This document shows, one piece after another, positions 27,920 to 35,816 of a stretch of 36,078 nucleotides of DNA. Position numbers and translations under genes: made by a program. Source of the stretch: a virus. The number at the start of each line of letters is the position of its first letter. Position 1 is the stretch's first letter. The DNA is taken from IMG/VR virus record IMGVR_UViG_3300010293_000019, positions 1 through 36,078 of that record. One strand, given 5' to 3'. The notes beneath the pieces are model-generated. The model saw only the letters and a list, made by a program, of their open reading frames with translations. It had not been told where the DNA came from and ran no database searches.

Positions 27920-29020
27920 TTAAATCTCCGGTAAATCTTCGTAACTAATTTCAGATGTCATAACCCCAATAACATACGATGTTGACTCTGATTCTTGTAA
28001 TGCTGTTTGCTTTTTATCTGTTGAGACATGCTTGTTAAACCATGGAATCGGAGTTGTCTTTGGAGCAGGTTCCATATACTTAATACCAATTTCCTTCAAT
28101 TTGGTTAACGCCATGTAATCAACAAAATCTCGCAGGATGTTTGCGTTAAGACCAATAACCGGCCCTTTTTGGAACAGGTAGTCTGCCCATTCTTTTTCCT
28201 CACGGATAACGTCCATGTATAATCCATACACTTCGTCTTTTGTTTCTTCTTTTATAATCCCATAGTCCGGATCTTCCTTAACCATATTGTTAAGGATATA
28301 CGCAGTCCATTCAGTGTGCAGTAACTCATCTTGTAAAATAAGACTAATGATATTACCATTGCCCATAAAGATTTTGTTCTCTACCATTGCAAGAGAAGTA
28401 GCAAACGATACCATAAAACGTAATGCTTCTAGTGCATAGCTGGCATGCATTGCCATCCAAATTGCTTTCTTATGTTCGTAGATAGGAACATCAATCCCAA
28501 CCTCTCGTTTACAATTTAGCACATACAAATTGTCGTAGTATTTCCCAACTGTTGACGCCATTTTAACAATGGCTTCATTGTCGTGGATTTTGTTAAACTC
28601 GTCCTTAGGTACATTATAGATATTACGGATGATGTGACTATAAGAACGGCTGTGTATGCATGATTCGAAAAAGCCCCATGTTAAAACAAGTGCTTCGAGT
28701 TCTGGTAGACTTACTACAGGCAAGAAAATTTGTGTTGGTGCTCGACCTTGCAACGAGTCTAGTGCTGTCTGTCGTAACAGGTTGCTAGTAAAGATGTGCT
28801 TTACTGCATCGCTTGCTTCTTTAAAATCTGCTGCATCTTTTGTAAGGTTGATTTCCTCTGGTTGCCAAAAGAACCCTCGTGCAGTAGTCTCCATTGCTGA
28901 CAACTTAGGATGACGAAATTCTTCAAACCGTTGAACTGTTACAGGACCTTCTGGGTCCAGGAACATCCTACGCTTTAGGTAGTTTGTTGGCTTCTTAAAA
29001 TCGTATTGTGATAAACTCAT
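27920..29020 (-). CDS. nrdB: Ribonucleotide reductase class Ia, beta subunit
   Basis: The 366-aa protein aligns over its length with E. coli NrdB. The diiron ligands and radical Tyr are present: D88 (LDSLQGR), E119 and H123 (FFESCIHSRSY), Y127, E198 (ALEALRF), E232 and H235 (QDELLH). One residue more than in E. coli separates the E and H in FESCIH (E. coli SETIH). C-terminal residues SYVIGVMTSEISYEDLPEI end like NrdB's alpha-binding tail. It makes deoxyribonucleotides with the split NrdA encoded upstream. GAAGGCGG precedes the ATG. Confidence 0.95.
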   Translation of the reverse strand: MSLSQYDFKKPTNYLKRRMFLDPEGPVTVQRFEEFRHPKLSAMETTARGFFWQPEEINLTKDAADFKEASDAVKHIFTSNLLRQTALDSLQGRAPTQIFLPVVSLPELEALVLTWGFFESCIHSRSYSHIIRNIYNVPKDEFNKIHDNEAIVKMASTVGKYYDNLYVLNCKREVGIDVPIYEHKKAIWMAMHASYALEALRFMVSFATSLAMVENKIFMGNGNIISLILQDELLHTEWTAYILNNMVKEDPDYGIIKEETKDEVYGLYMDVIREEKEWADYLFQKGPVIGLNANILRDFVDYMALTKLKEIGIKYMEPAPKTTPIPWFNKHVSTDKKQTALQESESTSYVIGVMTSEISYEDLPEI

Positions 29021-29241
29021 AGTGCCGCCTTCTGATACATGTCTAATTCGTCCTTATGCACCCATTCTTCATAACTTCCCTTATTGCTCATCCTTAAATA
29101 ACGAAAGTCGCTAAAGTCAAATTTTCCATTGTTCCTGACGATTTGAACATGACAAGAATAATTTTGACCAAATGCATCAACTGCATTTTCTTCTCTTTTG
29201 TTTCTAACTAATACAAATTCTGTTTCGGGTAAAGTGTTCAT
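29017..29241 (-). CDS. Hypothetical protein, 74 aa
   Basis: MNTLPETEFVLVRNKREENA... is a small alpha/beta protein with 'YSCHVQIVRNNGKFDFSDFR' and 'YEEWVHKDELDMYQKAAL'. It overlaps nrdB by 4 nt and the upstream HNH gene by 4 nt, so it lies in the reductase operon. No function known. Confidence 0.58.
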   Translation of the reverse strand: MNTLPETEFVLVRNKREENAVDAFGQNYSCHVQIVRNNGKFDFSDFRYLRMSNKGSYEEWVHKDELDMYQKAAL

Positions 29242-29990
29242 TTTAATTTATTTCTTGCGTGATATTCTTTCATTTTTAAACTGTGCTGTGCATTCTGTTC
29301 GGGTGTTCTTTTTGGTCGATGCGCCATCGATTTTTTTAAGTTTTCAATATGTTCTTTTGTTTTTTTCTTTCCTTTTAAAGGATGCACCGGTTTTACATAA
29401 GGAGAAATTCTTTCACTAAATGTATGCCGAAGCTGCTTCCCTTTGCAAAACCCAAATTTGCCTTCAGCGGTGTATTTAACATTAGATGGATTAGTTTTTA
29501 ACTCTAAGGCGCACTCTGTTAATGTAGAATACTCTTTAAAAAATGACCCATCTAAGTTATAAGCATACACTTTTACTCCTACTGCGTCAACCATTGCCTT
29601 TTTTGCTGACTCAGATATTTGTTTTTTCTTCTCTTCTGTGTGTTTTTTACCTAACATCCCTTTCGGATGACCATTTTCTTCTAACCACTGTTTTCTATAC
29701 TCTGAACATCTTCTTCTTAACCATCCAAAGAGCTTGTTGTTAACTCGGTTTAACGAATTATGGGTTGTCATTATTGCAACCGCATTTGCTAGAGGAGGAC
29801 TAGTTGGATACATTTTCACTAACAGTTGATGTGCTAAAAAATGTTCTTCCGGAGTTAAAAGCGCAATGTTACTTAAATCGTTTGTTCCACCTAAGCATCT
29901 CGGTATAATATGGTGTTTTTCTGTATACCCCGAGAGTACCCTAGTTTTACTTCTCTCAATTAGTAACGTGTAATGTTTCTTGTAATCCAT
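29238..29990 (-). CDS. HNH homing endonuclease with NUMOD repeats
   Basis: The 250-aa protein has the HNH core KHHIIPRCLGGTNDLSNIAL (H26-H27, N41), then TPEEHFLAHQLL (H50, H54). A NUMOD3 segment follows (GMLGKKHTEEKKKQIS, about 110), then a NUMOD1-type module (VYAYNLDGSFFKEYSTLTEC, about 140-180, with 'NPSNVKY..EGK'), then a second basic repeat (LKGKKKTKEHIENLKKS). It lies on the same strand as its neighbours, between nrdB and the second half of nrdA; a perfect late octamer precedes it. Confidence 0.92.
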   Translation of the reverse strand: MDYKKHYTLLIERSKTRVLSGYTEKHHIIPRCLGGTNDLSNIALLTPEEHFLAHQLLVKMYPTSPPLANAVAIMTTHNSLNRVNNKLFGWLRRRCSEYRKQWLEENGHPKGMLGKKHTEEKKKQISESAKKAMVDAVGVKVYAYNLDGSFFKEYSTLTECALELKTNPSNVKYTAEGKFGFCKGKQLRHTFSERISPYVKPVHPLKGKKKTKEHIENLKKSMAHRPKRTPEQNAQHSLKMKEYHARNKLK

Positions 29991-29998
29991 AGTAATAT

Positions 29999-30006
29999 TA
30001 TTTATA
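29999..30006 (-). promoter_or_regulatory. T4-type late promoter octamer, perfect (TATAAATA)
   Basis: Exact TATAAATA on the minus strand, ending 8 nt before the HNH gene's ATG. A second octamer (AATAAATA, 30026-30033) is nearby. The 45-bp gap holds nothing else. Confidence 0.6.
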
Positions 30007-30035
30007 TAATAAACAATAGTATTACTATTTATTAA

Positions 30036-31010
30036 TCATAACTTGCACGATTCGCAGGAGTCATTATCCATCTGCTCAATGTTAGTTGAACTAACCGTCG
30101 ACTCTTCGCTTACTACTTTAGCACCTTTTTTATTTATGAGTGAGTAATAAATCGTTTTTCCTCCCCAATAATGGAAAAGCATTAAGTTTTTTGCAATTAA
30201 TGTTGATGGTATTTTTTTCTCTGGAAAGAACACCGGATTGTAAAACGTATTAGTCGAAATAGATTGGTCTACGTATGCTGCTAACACCGCAGCAGTTTTA
30301 AGATACTCTGCACAGTCTTTTTGGTCCCACATCAATTGGTACTTGTTCTTTAATTTTTGGTATTCTGGAACCACTTGTACCAGTGACCCTGCTTTCGATT
30401 CTTTAACCGAAATTAAGGACATTGGCATCTCAATACCGTTTGTTGAGTTAATAACAACTGAACTCGATTCAACTGGGGCAATTGCCATCGTAGTCGCATT
30501 GCGAACTCCAAACTCTTTCATCTTCTCACGAAGACCTTCCCAATCCAAATCTGAGTCTGTAGTAAAGTCTACTAAGTCGTTAACCCCTTTAGCTCTACGC
30601 TCCCATGGGAAAATCCCTTGTCCGTACCGTGTTTTGCTGCTATCTAAGCAAGCACCTCGTTCTTTAGCAAGTTCTACGTTAGCTTCAGTTAAGTAAAACG
30701 CTTGATGTTCCATCCATGTCTTTACTTCAGCAAGTGCTTCTTTCTCACCGTACTTCAAATTACGTTTAGCGTGCCAGTATGCAAGGTTAGTAACCCCGAT
30801 ACCTAACGGACGGATTTCATCATTACTTAACTTAGATTGAATGCTAAGGAAGTCTTGGTAGTCTAATATGTTATTCAAACTGCGATGTAGCACACGGCAA
30901 ACACGACGCATGTCGTCTGGGTGTCTGAACATCCCCCAATTAATACTACCTAAGGTGCATAACGCTATTTTTGGCACATCACGAGTGCATTCTTTTTTAA
31001 TTATCTTCAT
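30036..31010 (-). CDS. nrdA-b: Ribonucleotide reductase alpha subunit, C-terminal part (split gene)
   Basis: The 324-aa protein equals the C-terminal part of class Ia NrdA, from E. coli residue about 458. C18 in KIALCTLGSINWG is the partner of the redox-active Cys pair (E. coli C462). NATTMAIAPVESSS and NGIEMP follow; Y288-Y289 in KTIYYS are the radical-transfer tyrosines; CESC at the C-terminus (C319, C322) passes electrons. The first 13 residues (MKIIKKECTRDVP) are a new N-terminal tail. The N-terminal part lies 1.1 kb upstream, beyond an opposite-strand endonuclease. Both parts must associate to act. Confidence 0.95.
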   Translation of the reverse strand: MKIIKKECTRDVPKIALCTLGSINWGMFRHPDDMRRVCRVLHRSLNNILDYQDFLSIQSKLSNDEIRPLGIGVTNLAYWHAKRNLKYGEKEALAEVKTWMEHQAFYLTEANVELAKERGACLDSSKTRYGQGIFPWERRAKGVNDLVDFTTDSDLDWEGLREKMKEFGVRNATTMAIAPVESSSVVINSTNGIEMPMSLISVKESKAGSLVQVVPEYQKLKNKYQLMWDQKDCAEYLKTAAVLAAYVDQSISTNTFYNPVFFPEKKIPSTLIAKNLMLFHYWGGKTIYYSLINKKGAKVVSEESTVSSTNIEQMDNDSCESCKL

Positions 31011-31025
31011 TCTTGTACCATTTCA

Positions 31026-31041
31026 TATAAATATATTTATA
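31026..31041. promoter_or_regulatory. Palindromic divergent late promoter
   Basis: The 16-bp perfect palindrome TATAAATATATTTATA holds one exact late octamer per strand: plus 31026-31033, minus 31034-31041. The endonuclease ATG lies 24 nt downstream on the plus strand, and the nrdA-b ATG 23 nt downstream on the minus strand. Confidence 0.75.
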
Positions 31042-31057
31042 CATCTTAGGGTGCACA

Positions 31058-32149
31058 ATGCATAAAATTAATACTGGTTCTGTTTACTGGCGACGCTACA
31101 TTAAATTTATACAGTCTCGGTCTAATAGAATCGTTCCAACAAATTCTATTATAGAAATTCATCATATTATCCCTAAATGTGCCGGTGGCGACAATTCTGC
31201 AACTAATTTGATCGAACTTACCGTTCGTGAACATTTTATTGCACACTGGATGTTGTCTAAAGTTGGCCTTAACGATGTTTGGTATAAACTCAGGTTTGCA
31301 TTTGGCTGTATGAGTGTTTCTAGTCAGTCTAACTCTTACAGAAAACTTCTTACCTCGACACAATTTGAACAATCTAAAAAGGTTAGAAAAGAGACGTTGG
31401 TGCAATGGAACTCGCTCGTTTCTTCTAAAGTTAAAGGAACATCCTGGTATGTCGACGAGGACGGCACTAGATATAGGTGTCATCAAACATCCCCTAGAGT
31501 AAAAGAATTCAATTTGACCTTAGAGTCGCCGGCAAAGGGAAAGAAATGGTTTACAGATGGCATTAAATTTTTTATGCTGTACGAATCTGACCCCATTATT
31601 TCCTCGTTGGGGTTAACTCCGGGCAGTCCAGGAAAAAATAGGTCAAAACAATATTCACCCGAATCACTAAAATCATTATCAGAAAACCGAGCAGGGCGAT
31701 TATGGTTTAACAACGGCATTAGATCGTTTAAACTCAAACCGACTGATTCAAAAATAAATGACCTAAAGTTAGTTCCAGGGCGGTTATTGTCCGCTGATAG
31801 CTTATCTAGGATAAAAAACGGTGCTTCTTGGGCTAGATCCTTAGAAGATAACATAAAAAATTCATCGAGACAAAAAGGAAAACTGAGATTCAACGACGGG
31901 GTAAGAAACTTTACACTATTACCCAATGATCCTTTGATTAATAAACTATCATTACATCCTGGTGTTATACTCTCTCCCGAAGGCAAATCGCAATTATCAT
32001 TCTGCTCTGGACACAAGGATGTTTCATACATCACAGGTAAAAAGTGGTTCAATGATGGCATAAAAAATTATAGGTTACCTGAATCCGAAGGAAGAACTTT
32101 AAATTTAACTCCGGGCAAAATTCGAGTAGTCAAACCAGCAAATCCTTAA
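31058..32149 (+). CDS. HNH homing endonuclease with five tandem WFxDG repeats, inserted in nrdA
   Basis: The 363-aa protein has an N-terminal HNH domain (IHHIIPKCAGGDNSATNLIE with H35-H36 and N50; REHFIAHWML with H59 and H63). Five repeats of about 32-45 residues follow, each beginning near 'GKKWFNDGIKNFRL': WYVDEDGTRYRC, WFTDGIKFFML, WFNNGIRSFKL, RFNDGVRNFTL and WFNDGIKNYRL. In repeats two to five 'L.L.PG' closes the unit. They probably form an extended DNA-reading array. The gene lies on the strand opposite to nrdA and splits it; its 3' end overlaps the first nrdA part by 20 bp. Confidence 0.9.
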   Translation: MHKINTGSVYWRRYIKFIQSRSNRIVPTNSIIEIHHIIPKCAGGDNSATNLIELTVREHFIAHWMLSKVGLNDVWYKLRFAFGCMSVSSQSNSYRKLLTSTQFEQSKKVRKETLVQWNSLVSSKVKGTSWYVDEDGTRYRCHQTSPRVKEFNLTLESPAKGKKWFTDGIKFFMLYESDPIISSLGLTPGSPGKNRSKQYSPESLKSLSENRAGRLWFNNGIRSFKLKPTDSKINDLKLVPGRLLSADSLSRIKNGASWARSLEDNIKNSSRQKGKLRFNDGVRNFTLLPNDPLINKLSLHPGVILSPEGKSQLSFCSGHKDVSYITGKKWFNDGIKNYRLPESEGRTLNLTPGKIRVVKPANP

Positions 32150-33653
32150 TATCGTCGTCTTCTGTTAATTCCCTAACTTTCTTTTTTTCTCCGTTAAAAA
32201 GTAAAACTTTATGCTGGCCAGGCAATACAATTTCTTGGCCGTCGTCTAATAACAAGGTAAACTCGCCTTCGTCATCTAGCGATCTAAATGGCTTTGTAGG
32301 AAGCAAGATCTCTTCACACAGATTGCTCTGGTAAATTGTATGAACTGTAGGATCGAAAGGACCTTGGTTCATCGCATTGTCGATAAAGGTTAGATATATG
32401 CGTCCCGTGTCGGACCGTTCCTTTAAAATGCCGCTCTTAAACACCTCCTCAGCTGGCATAGTTTTTGTGCGTAGGTCCTTGCGTTTCTCATAACGAACAT
32501 ACAACTCTTCAAACAATGCTGTATTCTGATAAAATGCTTCATACAAATCTGGAACCTCGTTCGGGTCAAAGAAAGTAATGTTTTCTTTATTTTTAAATCT
32601 TCGCCAGAACATTGCGTTAAGCACAACCCCGTAATCCATGTGCCGGACTCGGGTCTCTTCTGTGCCTTGGTTATTCTTAAGGACAATTAAGTCGTCAAAT
32701 TGATAATGCCAAATTGGGTAAAAAACTGTAGCACTTGCGTTACGAATTCCGCCTTGCGAACAAGACCGTAAATCTCCGAACCATTTCTTTAAAAAAGGTA
32801 TCATACCTGTATGCATGACTTCACCGCCTCGAATCGAGGCACCTAAGGGTCGTAAACGACCAATTTCAAGGCCGATTCCGGCTCGTTTCGAGGCATATTT
32901 GGCCATCATTTCACCTGCTGCGAATATAGAGTCCAGATTATCATCTGCCTTAATTAAAACGCAAGAACTGAACTGCTTTGTCGGTGTGCCTAATCCAGCG
33001 AGAACAGGTGTTGCTAAGGTAAACATACCGTCCGACGCACATTGATAGTAATCTTTAATATACTTCATGCGAGCCGACTGTGGCTCTTCCATATGGAATA
33101 CCGTTGCTGCTGCTACAATATATCGAACTTGAGGAGTTTCGTAGATTTCTTTAGTTGCACGATTTCGAACAAGATACTTTTCAATTAATTGTTCAATGGC
33201 TGCATAAGTGTAGTTTTCGTCTTTGTCGTGTTCAACAAAGGTTTCCATCTTATCCCATTCTTCTTCTGTGTACCAAGTAAGAAGCTCTGGGGTATATAAA
33301 CCAGTAGCAACATTCTTTTTAATGATCTCGTATAAACGAGGCGGTTTGTAATCACCGTAAACATCCTTACGCAACATAGATAATCGTTGCTTCCCTGCTA
33401 CAAACTGATAATTTACATGGCCTAATTCTGGATTAGACTCAACGTCTATTAAGTCTACTATAGCCCGTAATGTAATTTCGTCGATTTCTTTAGTAGTGAT
33501 ACCGTTAAAGAAGTGTGGTTGCGCTTTAATTTCAATCATTGACTGACTGACGTCGGCGATCCCCTTACACACTTTTGCAACTTGGGCTTGCCACTTAACT
33601 AAGTCAAGAGGTGCGTGTACACCGTCCCTCTTGATAACTTGAATGTTACTCAT
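32130..33653 (-). CDS. nrdA-a: Ribonucleotide reductase alpha subunit, N-terminal part (split gene)
   Basis: The 507-aa protein starts with an ATP-cone domain (IQVIKRDGVHAPLDLVKW, residues 1-95), which normally senses ATP/dATP. The catalytic barrel follows: C231 in FSSCVL (E. coli C225), then N444, C446 and E448 in SNLCEEI (E. coli N437, C439, E441). Family similarity stops at LPTKPFRSLDDEGE near residue 464. The last 43 residues are new: LLLDDGQEIVLPGQHKVLLF, then NGEKKKVRELTEDDDI, which resembles an intein/Hint segment. The redox pair of the active site is thus divided over two proteins (C231 here, C18 of the second part). Confidence 0.95.
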   Translation of the reverse strand: MSNIQVIKRDGVHAPLDLVKWQAQVAKVCKGIADVSQSMIEIKAQPHFFNGITTKEIDEITLRAIVDLIDVESNPELGHVNYQFVAGKQRLSMLRKDVYGDYKPPRLYEIIKKNVATGLYTPELLTWYTEEEWDKMETFVEHDKDENYTYAAIEQLIEKYLVRNRATKEIYETPQVRYIVAAATVFHMEEPQSARMKYIKDYYQCASDGMFTLATPVLAGLGTPTKQFSSCVLIKADDNLDSIFAAGEMMAKYASKRAGIGLEIGRLRPLGASIRGGEVMHTGMIPFLKKWFGDLRSCSQGGIRNASATVFYPIWHYQFDDLIVLKNNQGTEETRVRHMDYGVVLNAMFWRRFKNKENITFFDPNEVPDLYEAFYQNTALFEELYVRYEKRKDLRTKTMPAEEVFKSGILKERSDTGRIYLTFIDNAMNQGPFDPTVHTIYQSNLCEEILLPTKPFRSLDDEGEFTLLLDDGQEIVLPGQHKVLLFNGEKKKVRELTEDDDIKDLLV

Positions 33654-33665
33654 TAATACCTCTTA

Positions 33666-34103
33666 TTATTCGATTTTTAAGTCTTGCTTGGAAAATTCTT
33701 TTACTAACTTTAGCGATTGCTCTATGCGTTGTGTATTTACAATCTCACGATCGGTGTGATTTAAAATGTGTTCGTTATTAACAATAACTAATCCGTACTC
33801 ATATCCAATATCATCTTTGTATACTGAGAAGGAAACGGTATTGCTATTTTTAAAATCACTGTAATATAGAGTATAAAACATCCCTAACCCTTTTGCAAGA
33901 TTGCAATACTGATTTTCGTGGATTAATGTCCATGGGTCAGGCCAGGAACTAATGTCATTAATATCCAAATAGTAAGGAACAAATGGAACATCTGCCCATT
34001 TCTGTGCAACGTCATCTAGTACATCAACGACATTGTTACCCGACAGGCTTTTTCTAAAAGCCTTCCACGCAGTTAAGCGTTCTTCTGGCTGTCCAGCCCA
34101 CAT
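33666..34103 (-). CDS. Conserved phage protein of unknown function
   Basis: The 145-aa protein has AWKAFRKSLSGNNVVDVLDD, then VPYYLDINDISSWPDPWTLI and an ENQYCNLAKGLGMFYTLYYS segment. 'PYY.D......WP.PW.L....YC..A...GM.YT.YY' is a recurring pattern in phage proteins without known role. It lies between nrdA-a and the tailspike gene, ending 12 nt before the former's start. Its own ATG directly follows the tailspike stop. Confidence 0.65.
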   Translation of the reverse strand: MWAGQPEERLTAWKAFRKSLSGNNVVDVLDDVAQKWADVPFVPYYLDINDISSWPDPWTLIHENQYCNLAKGLGMFYTLYYSDFKNSNTVSFSVYKDDIGYEYGLVIVNNEHILNHTDREIVNTQRIEQSLKLVKEFSKQDLKIE

Positions 34104-34104
34104 A

Positions 34105-35673
34105 TTACTTTAAAATGTGCAATGTATAGTTAAAAACAGGTGCTTCGTTGGTTAATGTTGAAGTGTAGTTCAATGATACATATCCGCCGTCTTCGATCGG
34201 AATAAGGGTAACCCCTACATCAGACATTTCGGTGTACTCGTCATCGTATACTACATCAAAGCCGACCTTAGTAATTCTTAACGTACCAACCCTCGACGTA
34301 TTACCTCTTGTAATGGTATACTGGAACACCGCATTGGTTGATACCTTAGGAGTATCGATATACAGCATAGAAAGAACATTATCGTCTAACGTTACTTCAG
34401 TTCCTGCATACTGTGTTTTTGTTCCTAACACTAACTCAGCATTCTTACCTAAAGAAGCACTTTGTTTTCTATTTAGGTTAATAGATGGGACTACTTCTTC
34501 AGCAACGTCGGTTCTTGCAAAACCATCAGCAATACTAAAACAATTGCTGTTTGCAAAATCCACCGCTGCTGTTGCAGGTACTACACCAAGTAACGGGTCT
34601 GCTTGGGTACCAGTCATTGTATTACCAACGTCTGCGAAATAGTTATGTGAACTAACAACACTTGTTGAGTTGCCTACTCCAATGATGCCGTGTGCTGATA
34701 CTAAGTCGAAATAACTTTGGGTTACGCTAATATGCGATCCGTTAGTAATACGAACGCCCTGATATAACTCAGTTAGTTTTGCTTTGTTAATAGTAATTGA
34801 TGTTGAGTTATCCTCGACTATTGCACCATATGCTAAATTAGAAAATACACATTCGTCGATTACTACGTTTTTAGTAGTAAACGCCGACGATTTAAGTCTA
34901 ATACCTGCAATTGCTGACCCTGCAACTAACGGCATTACAAGAGGACCAACAAAGCCAACTCGTCTTAATAGAATGCTGTTAAGTGAGTCGATACTTAAAA
35001 TATCTCTCTCACTCATATGAATCATAGTTAAATCCGTTACTTCGTTGTACTGAGACGATGTAGTGCCGTTAATACCGTTGTTGATTCCGAACTGGCCATT
35101 GGCGTCAACGTTTCGCATAACTGATTGAGCTAATGGGCTAGTTGCACGAATTATTGTAGCATCTTTCCCTTCGCCTCTGATTGTAACAAATGGTAATAAA
35201 TTAATAACACCAGAAGTAATATAATGCCCTGTTGGGAAAAACAAGGTGCGGCGAACTAAAGGTTGTGACCCAATTAAATTTGACTTATATAGATTAGCAA
35301 TTGCACGATTAATTGCTGCGGTGTCGTCTGTGATACCGTCACCGACTGCACCAAAGTCTCTAACCGACACATAGTCGTCTAATTTGTCACCTAATGCTCT
35401 CGAAATAGAAGAAAGAGCAGTTGCTCCTGTTTGAACGGTGTATGTGCCGCGTTCGCCCTTGTATGTATATGTACCGCGAAGTGCAAAGATGTCGCTATAC
35501 TCAGTTAGGATCTCAGTGTTACCTAAATTAGGTGCACCTTCTTCAATTGTTCCGTTGCCGATAAAAAGTTGTTTGGTATCTAAGCACCAACCTAACTCAG
35601 CAGTTGCTAATTGAGGTAAATTTTCATGGTAACCATGACGGTGCATTATTCGGCTGATCTGCGTTATTGCCAT
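34105..35673 (-). CDS. Tailspike / tail fibre with pectate-lyase-like beta-helix
   Basis: The 522-aa protein has three parts. Residues 1-50 hold a phage tail attachment motif (TAELGWCLDTKQLFIGNG), as in Mtd-type and hyaluronidase-type fibres. Residues 100-400 form a right-handed beta-helix of the pectate-lyase-3 type, opened by VSVRDFGAVGDGITDDTAAI and followed by many 'I.N...I.I..C.F...' turns. Residues 400-522 form a beta-rich C-terminus probably for trimerisation. It likely binds or cleaves a host polysaccharide; catalytic residues cannot be assigned from sequence. AAAAGGAAAACAAA precedes the ATG and a late octamer lies upstream. Confidence 0.85.
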   Translation of the reverse strand: MAITQISRIMHRHGYHENLPQLATAELGWCLDTKQLFIGNGTIEEGAPNLGNTEILTEYSDIFALRGTYTYKGERGTYTVQTGATALSSISRALGDKLDDYVSVRDFGAVGDGITDDTAAINRAIANLYKSNLIGSQPLVRRTLFFPTGHYITSGVINLLPFVTIRGEGKDATIIRATSPLAQSVMRNVDANGQFGINNGINGTTSSQYNEVTDLTMIHMSERDILSIDSLNSILLRRVGFVGPLVMPLVAGSAIAGIRLKSSAFTTKNVVIDECVFSNLAYGAIVEDNSTSITINKAKLTELYQGVRITNGSHISVTQSYFDLVSAHGIIGVGNSTSVVSSHNYFADVGNTMTGTQADPLLGVVPATAAVDFANSNCFSIADGFARTDVAEEVVPSINLNRKQSASLGKNAELVLGTKTQYAGTEVTLDDNVLSMLYIDTPKVSTNAVFQYTITRGNTSRVGTLRITKVGFDVVYDDEYTEMSDVGVTLIPIEDGGYVSLNYTSTLTNEAPVFNYTLHILK

Positions 35674-35699
35674 TTTGTTTTCCTTTTGCCTTCTACCTG

Positions 35700-35816
35700 T
35701 TATTTATCGATTTTATCGAACCAAACACGCTTCCCGTCAATCAACTTCCATGTTTTACCTTTACATGCTACATTAGGATGACCTATTTTTCTTTTATCAA
35801 TAATTGGTCCAGGCAT
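35700..35816 (-). CDS. Small basic protein, 38 aa
   Basis: A short gene encodes MPGPIIDKRKIGHPNVACKG, then KTWKLIDGKRVWFDKIDK. The pattern 'GK.W.L..GKRVW' looks like a tiny beta hairpin DNA-binding or virion peptide. The ATG follows directly after the upstream stop (TAAATG), so translation by coupling is likely; no good ribosome site is present. Not recognised. Confidence 0.5.
   Translation of the reverse strand: MPGPIIDKRKIGHPNVACKGKTWKLIDGKRVWFDKIDK
35701..35708 (-). promoter_or_regulatory. T4-type late promoter octamer (GATAAATA) in a stop codon
   Basis: GATAAATA on the minus strand, formed by GAT-AAA-TAA at the end of the 38-aa ORF, 27 nt before the tailspike ATG with AAAAGGAAAA between them. 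Confidence 0.6.

Noticed and set aside
31483-32061. A 192-codon open frame antisense to the nrdA-inserted endonuclease
   Set aside because: It mirrors the repeat array of the plus-strand gene, has no ribosome site and its translation shows no domain; the plus-strand HNH protein explains the region.
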